A DNA stretch of 15,301 bases from Spirochaetaceae bacterium. GTDB taxonomy: Bacteria; Spirochaetota; Spirochaetia; SZUA-6; Fen-1364. The position numbers were made by a program, and so were the translations under genes. Positions 1 to 5,449 of this stretch are shown here, piece after piece. The stretch lies in assembly GCA_003141795.1 (NCBI GenBank), contig PLNO01000306.1:1-15301 (forward strand). The letters are read 5' to 3'. Below the pieces are notes generated by a model. The model did not search any database, had not been told where the DNA came from, and saw nothing but the letters and a program-made list of their open reading frames with translations. Position 1 is the first letter of the stretch, and every line of letters starts with the position of its first letter.

Positions 1-892
1 CCCCTGCGGCGCTGATGTGCACGAAACCTCTGCCCGCGGCGAGGCAGCCTCCCTGCTCCTCCTCGTCCCACGGCACCGCGATGAATACAGCCTTGAACTG
101 GCTGCGGAACTGCGCCACGAGGCCCTTCATGCGGCCGCGCTGCTCGTCGGTGATGACCCAATCGTCCGTACCGCCCTGCACCGGCGTGTACTCCATGTGG
201 AAGAAGAGGCGGCAGCCCTGGTCGACCGCGTCGTGGATGAAGGCCGGGTCCGTGACGATGTCGAAGTTGCTCCGCGTCACGGTGAGGGAGAGGCTGAAGA
301 AGATCCCCGCCTCCTTGAGCTCTGCCATCTTGCCCCTCAGGCGCTCGTGCACGCCGGCCCCGCGCCTCTCGTCCGTCTCCACCTGCGTGCCCTCGATGCT
401 GAGCGTGGGAACCGTGTTGGGCTGGCTCTTCAGCCGCTCGATCAGCGATGCGTCGAGAAGCAGGCCGTTGGTGATGAGGATGAAGATCATGCGCCGATGC
501 GCGCCGCAGATATCCACGATCTCAGGCCGGGTGAGCGGTTCCCCCCCGGCGATGATGAAGAAAGTGACCCCGAGGTCCTCCGCCTCCTGGACGATGGAGG
601 CGAGCTTCCCCGTGGACAACGCATCGTCGGCGTCTCCCCTGATGGCATGGGCGTAGCAGCCCTTGCAGCGCAGGTTGCAGCGATGGGTGATGCTGAAGAT
701 CGCGATGGGAGGAACGTGAAGTCCTTCCCGCGCCAGCCCGGCCCGGCGGCGTGCCGCGGCAGCCTGCCAGAGGACGGTCCGGGCAAAGAACAGCGCCTGT
801 GACGGATGACGCAGGCTCACCCTGACGAACTCTGAGAAGAAGATCCGCAGCCCGCTGTTCAGCTGCGCCGTGGAGGATTTTTGCAGTACCAT
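1..892 (-). CDS. Radical SAM/SPASM-like protein, 3' end outside window
   Basis: The frame is open from the ATG at 892 to base 1, giving 297 residues with the C-terminus missing. A radical SAM cluster motif CNLRCKGC is at residues 72-79 (Cys72, Cys76, Cys79), preceded by the strand AIFSITHR that usually opens this fold. The SAM-contacting GGEP is at about 116-119, and ITNGLLLD follows on the next strand. Near the visible end, GGCLAAGRGFVHISAAG resembles the start of a SPASM-type auxiliary-cluster region (G-C-x-A-G-x-x-x-x-x-I-x-x-x-G). The enzyme should cleave S-adenosylmethionine to a 5'-deoxyadenosyl radical; the substrate is unknown. About 60 residues before the core are hydrophobic/basic and may pack on a membrane or partner. 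A purine-rich AGGGAG lies about 12 nt before the ATG, a loose ribosome site. No neighbouring peptide precursor gene is visible, so peptide modification is only a guess. Family assignment is firm; the reaction is not. Confidence 0.85.
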   Translation of the reverse strand, partial: MVLQKSSTAQLNSGLRIFFSEFVRVSLRHPSQALFFARTVLWQAAAARRRAGLAREGLHVPPIAIFSITHRCNLRCKGCYAHAIRGDADDALSTGKLASIVQEAEDLGVTFFIIAGGEPLTRPEIVDICGAHRRMIFILITNGLLLDASLIERLKSQPNTVPTLSIEGTQVETDERRGAGVHERLRGKMAELKEAGIFFSLSLTVTRSNFDIVTDPAFIHDAVDQGCRLFFHMEYTPVQGGTDDWVITDEQRGRMKGLVAQFRSQFKAVFIAVPWDEEEQGGCLAAGRGFVHISAAG

Positions 893-949
893 GCTCTCTA
901 CCGTCTCCCTTCGATGTTTGTGCGTCGTTACAGAGGGTGGAAGACCCGC

Positions 950-958
950 AGCATACCA
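950..958 (-). promoter_or_regulatory. Possible extended -10 element for the radical SAM gene
   Basis: The minus strand reads TGGTATGCT, an extended -10 pattern (TGn followed by TATGCT), about 58 nt before the start at 892. No good -35 is present at 17 nt; the best match is TTCGTC. This is a weak prediction. The rest of 893-1119 shows no gene I can support. Confidence 0.25.
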
Positions 959-1080
959 CGCGGAGACTTTCCGACGAAACGCTTTGCGGTTCCTGGTATC
1001 CAACACCGATTCGAAGGTTTTTCATCACCGCTGAAAATGGAAAGGGCGCACGGTAATCGTGGACCAGGGTTATACAGCTT

Positions 1081-1104
1081 TGGCCGCAGCAGCAAGTGCG
1101 GCCA
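1081..1104 (-). terminator. Hairpin after the XRE gene, no U-tract
   Basis: TGGCCGCA (1081-1088) and TGCGGCCA (1097-1104) form a perfect 8-bp GC-rich stem with an 8-nt loop, beginning 15 nt past the stop codon of the regulator at 1120. The position suits transcript termination or 3'-end protection. No run of T follows on the minus strand (AAGCTGTATAA), so a classical intrinsic terminator is doubtful. Confidence 0.4.
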
Positions 1105-1119
1105 CGGAGACAACGCGTA

Positions 1120-1485
1120 TCACTGTGTTTGCTGCTGTTCGACGATATTCCGCATCAGCCGGAGCACGGTACGCCTCAACTGCGGGCTCTCGATCCTTGC
1201 GTAGAGGTCCAAGAGCTCGCGTTCCTCCCGACTACGGACGGGCGCCCGCAGCCCCGCCTTGTCCGACAAACGGGACCCCGTCGGAACGGAAAGGATCGCT
1301 GTCAGTGGCGTGTTGAGTGCATTTGCAAGGACGAGAAGCCGCCGGAGCGTGACCTGGCTCTTTTCATTCTCGTACTTCTGGACTTGTTGGTAGGAAACGC
1401 CGATGCGGTCGGCCAATTCCATTTGAGTGAGTCCGCTTTGCAGCCGGTAAAATCTGATCCGCTTCCCGATCCCGCTGGGTTCCAC
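1120..1485 (-). CDS. XRE/HTH_3-family transcriptional regulator
   Basis: The protein has 121 residues. An HTH_3 (Cro/CI-like) domain spans about 6-63: GKRIRFYRLQSGLTQ, then ELADRIGVSYQQVQKYEN, with the recognition helix around SYQQVQKYE, then LRRLLVLANALNTPL. The C-terminal half (about 75-121) is charged and helical, likely for dimerisation, with no recognisable ligand or peptidase domain. It is therefore a short repressor type and not a LexA/CI-like self-cleaving one. The start is GTG at 1485; no in-frame ATG exists near the domain start. It is transcribed divergently from the response regulator at 1618. The shared gap holds two TACAA/TTGTA dyads, the most likely binding sites of this protein. 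Autoregulation and control of the neighbour are inferred from this layout. Confidence 0.85.
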   Translation of the reverse strand: MEPSGIGKRIRFYRLQSGLTQMELADRIGVSYQQVQKYENEKSQVTLRRLLVLANALNTPLTAILSVPTGSRLSDKAGLRAPVRSREERELLDLYARIESPQLRRTVLRLMRNIVEQQQTQ

Positions 1486-1531
1486 TATTCAACCTGCCTG
1501 ACCACGTTACTCTGGCCCAGGCAGAAGCATC

Positions 1532-1549
1532 TACAAACTTACAGTTGTA
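1532..1549. promoter_or_regulatory. Operator-like dyad O1 (TACAA-N8-TTGTA)
   Basis: The sequence TACAAACTTACAGTTGTA carries inverted 5-bp half-sites TACAA and TTGTA. The same half-sites form the perfect dyad at 1565-1581. The two dyad centres are about 32.5 bp apart, close to three helical turns, so proteins bound at both would lie on the same DNA face. The site sits just upstream of the -35 of the response-regulator promoter and within the likely promoter region of the divergent XRE gene. An overlapping shorter dyad, TACAGTTGTA (1540-1549), is an alternative reading. Confidence 0.5.
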
Positions 1550-1556
1550 TCAAGGA

Positions 1557-1585
1557 TTGACCATTACAACCATAGGTTGTATAGT
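1557..1585 (+). promoter_or_regulatory. Sigma-70-type promoter with palindromic operator O2 in its spacer
   Basis: The -35 TTGACC (1557-1562) and -10 TATAGT (1580-1585) are separated by exactly 17 bp. Between them, and touching the first bases of the -10, lies TACAACCATAGGTTGTA (1565-1581), a perfect 7-bp inverted repeat with a 3-nt centre. A dimer bound here would block RNA polymerase. The promoter points at the response regulator, whose start is 33 nt past the -10. The XRE protein encoded divergently is the obvious candidate binder (inference). Confidence 0.7.
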
Positions 1586-1617
1586 CGAACGTTCGGCAGA
1601 CGGCACGGGGGAGTGAA

Positions 1618-1977
1618 GTGAAAAGGAGTGCGCTTGTCGTTGATGACGACGACCTTGTTCGAACGATCCTGCCTGTGCTCCTCGAAGAGCAACAGTATGA
1701 TGCGGAAGTCGCCGACGGACCCGAGAAAGCGCTCGACATCATCGCCCAACGGCGCTTCGACGTCATCTTCACCGATTACGAAATGCCCGGCATGAACGGC
1801 CTGGAGCTTGCCAGGATCGTTCGGGAAGTGAGCCCAGGGTCCAGGATCATCCTGATGACGGGCCTCCTGGCAGCGGATCTCTTTCTAGGCTCCCAGGCTG
1901 ATGGATACCTTCAGAAACCGTTTTCGGTCAAGGCCCTTCGGGAGGTGCTTGGCGGTGCCGCGAGAGAAAACCAGTGA
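1618..1977 (+). CDS. Single-domain (CheY-like) response regulator
   Basis: The protein has 119 residues, one receiver domain and no output domain. The acidic pocket is in the Asp9-Asp12 run (LVVDDDDLVR). The phosphoacceptor is Asp53 in FTDYEMPGMNG, the conserved Thr is Thr81 in ILMTG, and the conserved Lys is Lys100 in LQKPF. All key residues are present, so it should be phosphorylatable. The start is GTG at 1618 with GGGGGAG (1607-1613) just ahead. No kinase gene is adjacent; the nearest are in the operon beginning at 13217. It may act by binding a partner protein, for example a kinase or the neighbouring XRE regulator. That last link is suggested only by the shared control region. Confidence 0.9.
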   Translation: MKRSALVVDDDDLVRTILPVLLEEQQYDAEVADGPEKALDIIAQRRFDVIFTDYEMPGMNGLELARIVREVSPGSRIILMTGLLAADLFLGSQADGYLQKPFSVKALREVLGGAARENQ

Positions 1978-2046
1978 GATAGCAACCCCGGCAGCTCGGG
2001 ACGAGATTGAATGGTCTGGTGGAGACAGTTGGGCGCTGCCTCCGGC

Positions 2047-2805
2047 TCATTGTCCGTTCGGGAGCAGTCCTTCGATTACAAGGCTGTGGCAGTCATTCGG
2101 ATTGCCGCCGATGATGATGTGATCCAGGAGATGTATTCCGAAAAGGGCGCATATATCGTGGACGGCAATGGTGAGGGTTGCATCGTCCTCAGACGGTTCT
2201 CCCACGCCCGAGGGGTGGTTGTGGACCAGAATGATGGAGGATGCAGCTGAGCGGATTGCCTCCCGCACTATCCGGATCGGATCCGCAATCACCCCGGCAA
2301 AGTCCCCATTGCCCAGCTCCACGACACGAATCGGTGCATGCCGTCTGTTGAGCAGGATAAGACATGCCGACTCGACCGCGGAGTCTCTCAGGTAGGGTCC
2401 GTAATAATCCATGACGTACCGAAATGCCCATGCGGGGTCCGGAGCGCCTGGCAGACCACCAGCCTCTTCGCGGCAAAGCCGCTTTCCGAGTTCAAGCGCC
2501 GCCTTGATCTGCGCAGCCTTGGCTGGCCCGATTCCAGAAATCCTGCGGATCTCAGAGACCGAGGCGAAGTCGATGCCACGCAGGCTTGAAAATGCCCTGA
2601 GCAGCCTCCGACCGAGCTCTTCTGCATTCAGACCCCTTTTCCCCGTACCCAGAACAATGGCCATGAGCTTCGAAAGTGAAAGAGACTCGGGGCCTGCCAG
2701 GAGAAGCGCTTCCCGTGGCCGCTCTTGCGGCATCCATTCGCGGATGGTCTGGCCGGTGCTTTCCTTTTCCTTCACCCTGATTGCGCCTCGTTGAATAAGA
2801 CACAT
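2047..2805 (-). CDS. radC: RadC family protein (JAB/MPN-type)
   Basis: The protein has 252 residues. The N-terminal part carries the family's REWMPQERPRE (about 22-32) and a helix-hairpin-helix ISGIGPAKAAQIKA (89-102). The C-terminal JAB/MPN domain has Glu145 (VESACLILLNRR), then HNHPSG at 195-200 and SEDD at 205-208, matching the H-x-H-x(n)-S-x-x-D metal-site pattern, and ends in LLDHIII. The family was once linked to DNA repair, but its biochemical role is unsettled. Length and order are typical. The start is uncertain: ATG at 2805 has no good ribosome site, and an in-frame GTG at 2775 would remove ten residues ahead of the conserved block. It faces the response regulator gene tail to tail with 69 bp between them, in which I see no clear terminator. 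Confidence 0.9.
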   Translation of the reverse strand: MCLIQRGAIRVKEKESTGQTIREWMPQERPREALLLAGPESLSLSKLMAIVLGTGKRGLNAEELGRRLLRAFSSLRGIDFASVSEIRRISGIGPAKAAQIKAALELGKRLCREEAGGLPGAPDPAWAFRYVMDYYGPYLRDSAVESACLILLNRRHAPIRVVELGNGDFAGVIADPIRIVREAIRSAASSIILVHNHPSGVGEPSEDDATLTIAVHDICALFGIHLLDHIIIGGNPNDCHSLVIEGLLPNGQ

Positions 2806-2847
2806 TGAACGCTTCTGGCGATTGAGATCGGCGTGTGTACCGCCCGG

Positions 2848-2900
2848 ATTCTAACACTTGAAACATCCATTTATTCAATTGTAATCTGACCCGGTACAAT
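2848..2900. promoter_or_regulatory. Divergent promoter region between radC and the outer-membrane-like gene
   Basis: On the minus strand TTGAAT (2873-2878) and TAGAAT (2848-2853) could be the -35/-10 for radC, though their 19-nt spacing is long. On the plus strand TTGAAA (2858-2863) with TAATCT (2882-2887) at 18 nt, or the lone -10-like TACAAT (2895-2900), could serve the gene at 2923. ATTGTA (2878-2883) and TACAAT (2895-2900) form a 6-bp inverted repeat across 11 nt. These are pattern matches only. Confidence 0.35.
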
Positions 2901-2922
2901 CATTCTTTACATGGAGGAACGA

Positions 2923-3504
2923 ATGAAGAAGTTGGCCTGCAGCGCAGTTGTGCTCGTCATGGTTGCCGTCTCCGCACCCGCCCTGGGTTTCATGATGTTC
3001 GGAGGGGGCGTCGGCTATTCAACACAGGATCTCTCGGCGACCGAGAAGCTGGACCTCGTGAACGTCGCGTTCCAAATGAGCTACCTCTACGGCGAGCCGG
3101 TCGGGATGTTCCTCGACATGTCCGCGGGAACCGCCGTCAGCGCGCAGTACAACGGCTCCGCGCTTGACCTCTCGATCTACGACGTCAACCTCGGGGTCGA
3201 TGCCATCTTCGGGCTCGGCTTCCGCATCCCGTCAAGCCGCCTGTGGACCGCCGCGGTGGGAGGGGGCCTGTACTTCGGCGAACAGATGCTCATGCCGACC
3301 TCGTATACGATGAACTCGTACACATCCTTCTCCCTCGGCGTGGGGGTGGGTGGCTACTTCGCCTACTGGCTGACCGCCAACCTCTACCTGGGCGCGAACG
3401 CCGCCGTGGCCTACGGCCTGTTCAGCCCCCTCGCCGCAATGAGCGACTACAGCAGCAACGGGCTGCGGGCGTTCGGCGGAGTCGGGATCGGCCTGGCGTT
3501 CTGA
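2923..3504 (+). CDS. Putative outer-membrane beta-barrel protein
   Basis: The product has 193 residues. The start at 2923 is preferred over the in-frame ATG at 2911, because GGAGG (2913-2917) lies 5 nt before it and inside the longer reading. MKKLACSAVVLVMVAVSAPALG is a typical Sec signal peptide with cleavage near Gly22. The mature chain alternates aromatic and small residues, with many glycines (GGGVGYS, GVGVGGYFAYW, FGGVGIGLAF), and ends in Phe, the usual C-terminal signature for outer-membrane insertion. At about 170 mature residues an 8-stranded barrel is plausible. I recognise no specific family and no catalytic motif. It is a single-gene unit closed by the hairpin at 3515-3537. It could instead be a periplasmic beta-rich protein. 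Confidence 0.7.
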   Translation: MKKLACSAVVLVMVAVSAPALGFMMFGGGVGYSTQDLSATEKLDLVNVAFQMSYLYGEPVGMFLDMSAGTAVSAQYNGSALDLSIYDVNLGVDAIFGLGFRIPSSRLWTAAVGGGLYFGEQMLMPTSYTMNSYTSFSLGVGVGGYFAYWLTANLYLGANAAVAYGLFSPLAAMSDYSSNGLRAFGGVGIGLAF

Positions 3505-3514
3505 CCTACCCCTG

Positions 3515-3537
3515 GGGGCGCGGTTTTCCCGCGCCCC
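3515..3537 (+). terminator. Intrinsic terminator-like hairpin
   Basis: GGGGCGCGG (3515-3523) pairs perfectly with CCGCGCCCC (3529-3537) across a 5-nt loop, 10 nt after the plus-strand stop. A T-rich stretch (GCTTCGTTCTACTTTT) follows on the plus strand. The same stem lies 8 nt past the stop of the convergent DUF4097 gene but lacks a T-tract in that direction, so it mainly serves the plus strand. Confidence 0.75.
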
Positions 3538-3545
3538 GCTTCGTT

Positions 3546-4523
3546 CTACTTTTCCACCCTGATGTCGCCTGACACCGTGTGCAGGGTGACGGCACCCGTT
3601 CCTGTTCCGATCGTGCCGGAGAGGACGTGATGCCCCCCACCCGATGCGTTCTCCCCGATGGTGATGGGAAACGCGCATCTCACGTCGCCCGACGTCGAGC
3701 GTGCATCGAGTGCGAACTGGGAAGCGGCGGGGAACGACACTTTGACGTCGCCCGAGGTGCTTCCCGCGTCCACGCGGGAGGGGACCGCCACGAAGGCGAG
3801 CTGGATGCCCCCCGAGGTCGTGCCCACCGTGGCATCACCCGTCAATGATTTCACCTTCACGTCCCCGCTCACCGCGCTGATGTCGGAGCTCTTGGCGCTC
3901 ACCGACTGGGCAGTCACGCCTCCCGAGGTCGTATGCACGGAGAGCTCGGAGACGCTCATATGTCCCGCGCGAATGCTGCCCGAGGTCGTGCTCATCGCGA
4001 GTCCCGCATAGGTGTGGTCAGCGGCGTCGATGTCGCCCGAAACGGTCTTCGCCTCGAGCCCTTTCATATACGCGGCCGGAATGCTCACCTCCAGGACGAG
4101 GTCGCCCCAGAAAAAGCCGACGCTCATGGACGGGCGCTCGCTGCGGATGTCCGCGGTCGTCCCCGTGCGCTCGGCCACGAGGTGGGGCAGCCCTTCACGG
4201 GAGCTCGCATCCACGGTCCCGTGCAGCCACGCATCGACGGTGGATCCCGTGCCGGGGACGATGGAGACATGCTCGCTCACTGCCGCTATGGAAACGAGGT
4301 CGATGCCGTCCAGCGGGAGGGACTTGCGCTCGTCGATGGTGAGGCTTGCCCGCCCGCGGCTGCCGGGGATGAACCCCCCCGTCGCGAACCCGACGGCCGC
4401 CGCGATCACGAGGGCCGCCGCGGTGATGATCGCCGTGATCGTGACGACACGGGCAATCGACTTTTTCCCGCCGCTCCTGGCGGATTTGTTATCGCCGCTC
4501 CTGGCGGATTTCTCCTCAGACAT
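3546..4523 (-). CDS. DUF4097-type membrane-anchored beta-repeat protein
   Basis: The protein has 325 residues. A short cytoplasmic head (1-22) holds a duplicated KSARSG. One hydrophobic segment follows at about 23-48 (RVVTITAIITAAALVIAAAV). A long exported region is built from repeats containing TVSGDI, TTSGSI, TTSGGV, AVSGDV, TTSGGI, STSGDV, STSGDV and TVSGDI. This recurring S-G-D/G turn with alternating beta strands is the hallmark of DUF4097 (adhesin-like) right-handed beta folds. No catalytic motif is visible. It is the last gene of the operon, 12 nt after the HAAS/DUF1700 gene, with AGGAGG ahead of its ATG. PadR, HAAS and DUF4097 genes commonly co-occur. The function is unproven; the protein is thought to be an envelope or sensor component. 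The N-terminal topology (N-in, repeats outside) is inferred. Confidence 0.85.
   Translation of the reverse strand: MSEEKSARSGDNKSARSGGKKSIARVVTITAIITAAALVIAAAVGFATGGFIPGSRGRASLTIDERKSLPLDGIDLVSIAAVSEHVSIVPGTGSTVDAWLHGTVDASSREGLPHLVAERTGTTADIRSERPSMSVGFFWGDLVLEVSIPAAYMKGLEAKTVSGDIDAADHTYAGLAMSTTSGSIRAGHMSVSELSVHTTSGGVTAQSVSAKSSDISAVSGDVKVKSLTGDATVGTTSGGIQLAFVAVPSRVDAGSTSGDVKVSFPAASQFALDARSTSGDVRCAFPITIGENASGGGHHVLSGTIGTGTGAVTLHTVSGDIRVEK
4469..4511 (-). repeat. Two-copy 24-bp in-frame repeat in the DUF4097 gene
   Basis: A 19-nt sequence, CGCCGCTCCTGGCGGATTT on the plus strand, occurs at 4469-4487 and again at 4493-4511, a period of 24 bp. It encodes the repeated KSARSG in the cytoplasmic head of the DUF4097 protein. 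The period is a multiple of three, so gain or loss of a unit would keep the frame. Confidence 0.85.
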
Positions 4524-4535
4524 GGAAAATCCTCC

Positions 4536-5120
4536 TTACTTTCTGCGCGCGACAACGCGCGCGTTGAACCGCACATAGGCGGCGATCATTTTCACGAACA
4601 GCCGCGAAAGCTGCCACATCCCGATGCCGGCGAGCATTCCGAGTCCTGCCAGGCCGATGCCTGCGAACATGAGGAAGGCCGTGCTCAACCCGCCCGTGGA
4701 GATCCAGGCCGGCAGGATCGCTCCTGCGATGGGCGCGAAGAACAGCGCCACACCCGAAAGCGCAAGCGCGGGTGCAACTGCCCACATCGCGATCATCAGC
4801 ACCACGAGCCCCAGGAAGGGACCGAGCACGAAGATGGCGTTGAAGAACGTGAGGCTCACCGAGGCGAAGACGGCGCGGACGACCGACGCCGCCCTCACCG
4901 CGCCCCCCTCCTTCGGCATCTCAAGGAGCGTATCGATAGCGTAGGAGGCGCCGAGCGCGCGCGGGTTTCCCAGGGAGGCTGCGATCTGCTCCTCGGTCCT
5001 TCCGTCGGCGGCGCCCATGCGGAAATGCTCCTCGTAATCGTAGAGGACCTCGGTGCGCTCCTTTTCCGGCATCCTGCCGAGGGTGCGGCGCAGCTCCGCT
5101 ATGAATCGTGCCTTATTCAT
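4536..5120 (-). CDS. HAAS/DUF1700 domain membrane protein
   Basis: The protein has 194 residues. The N-terminal 70 residues (MNKARFIAELRRTLG, then VLYDYEEHF at 25-33 and ASLGNPRALGASYAID at 48-63) match the HAAS (helices adjacent to PadR)/DUF1700 pattern of a helical domain with the DYEEHF box. Three to four hydrophobic helices follow (about 82-110, 112-138, 143-168), then a basic C-terminal tail. The start at 5120 is chosen because AGGGGAGG precedes it and its ATG overlaps the PadR stop as ATGA. Longer upstream reading in this frame would run through padR. The likely role is a membrane partner that relays envelope state to the PadR protein (family knowledge plus inference). It lies between PadR and DUF4097, the usual order. 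Confidence 0.85.
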   Translation of the reverse strand: MNKARFIAELRRTLGRMPEKERTEVLYDYEEHFRMGAADGRTEEQIAASLGNPRALGASYAIDTLLEMPKEGGAVRAASVVRAVFASVSLTFFNAIFVLGPFLGLVVLMIAMWAVAPALALSGVALFFAPIAGAILPAWISTGGLSTAFLMFAGIGLAGLGMLAGIGMWQLSRLFVKMIAAYVRFNARVVARRK

Positions 5121-5437
5121 GCCGTTGCCTCCCCTCCGAGCAGGGTATTCACCCCACCGATGAAGCGCGTCCATTCCTCCAGGAGCACCGCCTGGTACTC
5201 CTTGCCCTTCTCGGTGATCTGGTAGTATTTGCGCGCAGGCCCTTCTGCCGACTCCTGGATGTACGTCGTGAAGTAGCCTTCCTTCGTCAGCCGACGGAGC
5301 AGTGGATACACGGTGCCTTCGGCGATGTCGACGTTGCGTGAGATGGCCTGCACGAGCTCGTACCCGTAGTAGTCCTTGCGGCAGAGAAGGACGAGCGTGC
5401 ACAGCTCCAGGACTCCCTTTTTGAATTGTATGTTCAT
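5117..5437 (-). CDS. PadR-family transcriptional regulator
   Basis: The protein has 106 residues, a typical compact PadR. The winged helix is complete: KGVLELCTLVLLCRKDYYGYELVQ, then AEGTVYPLLRRLTKEGYF, which contains the diagnostic G-T-x-Y-P-L-L-x-R-L-x-x-E-G signature, then a wing ending GPARKYYQITEKGKEY and a C-terminal dimer helix. The ribosome site AGGAGGT lies just before the ATG, in the 12-nt gap after the radical SAM gene. There is no room for a promoter there, so padR is read from upstream, and the 19-bp palindrome at 6832-6850 is its likely operator. It is translationally coupled to the HAAS gene by ATGA. PadR proteins are usually autorepressors; the ligand or partner is probably the HAAS protein. 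Confidence 0.92.
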   Translation of the reverse strand: MNIQFKKGVLELCTLVLLCRKDYYGYELVQAISRNVDIAEGTVYPLLRRLTKEGYFTTYIQESAEGPARKYYQITEKGKEYQAVLLEEWTRFIGGVNTLLGGEATA

Positions 5438-5449
5438 GTCACCTCCTGG

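Noticed and set aside
17..802. Long plus-strand reading frames opposite the first radical SAM gene (also 15-656)
   Set aside because: They lie fully antisense to a gene with an intact radical SAM motif, show Arg/Ala/Glu-rich low-complexity composition and no domain. This is a GC-rich shadow.
928..1113. 61-codon minus-strand frame in the gap before the first radical SAM gene
   Set aside because: No ribosome site, no domain and unusual composition. Nothing supports translation.
3760..4000. Recurring CCCGAGGT motif as a possible direct-repeat array
   Set aside because: It comes from codons for the repeated T-S-G-G turns of the DUF4097 protein and has no regular spacer, so it is not a CRISPR or integration array.
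4545..4565. GC-alternating palindrome (AACGCGCGCGTT and flanking GCGCGC) as a possible regulatory hairpin
   Set aside because: It lies inside the coding end of the HAAS gene, where Arg/Ala codons in a GC-rich genome explain it.
3933..5225. 430-codon plus-strand frame opposite DUF4097, HAAS and padR
   Set aside because: It spans three well-supported minus genes and their boundaries, and the product is rich in His/Arg/Glu/Gly with no recognisable fold.
4536..5402. Longer HAAS/DUF1700 protein starting at 5402
   Set aside because: The extra 94 residues would be out-of-frame padR sequence. The ATG at 5120 has a strong ribosome site and an ATGA overlap.
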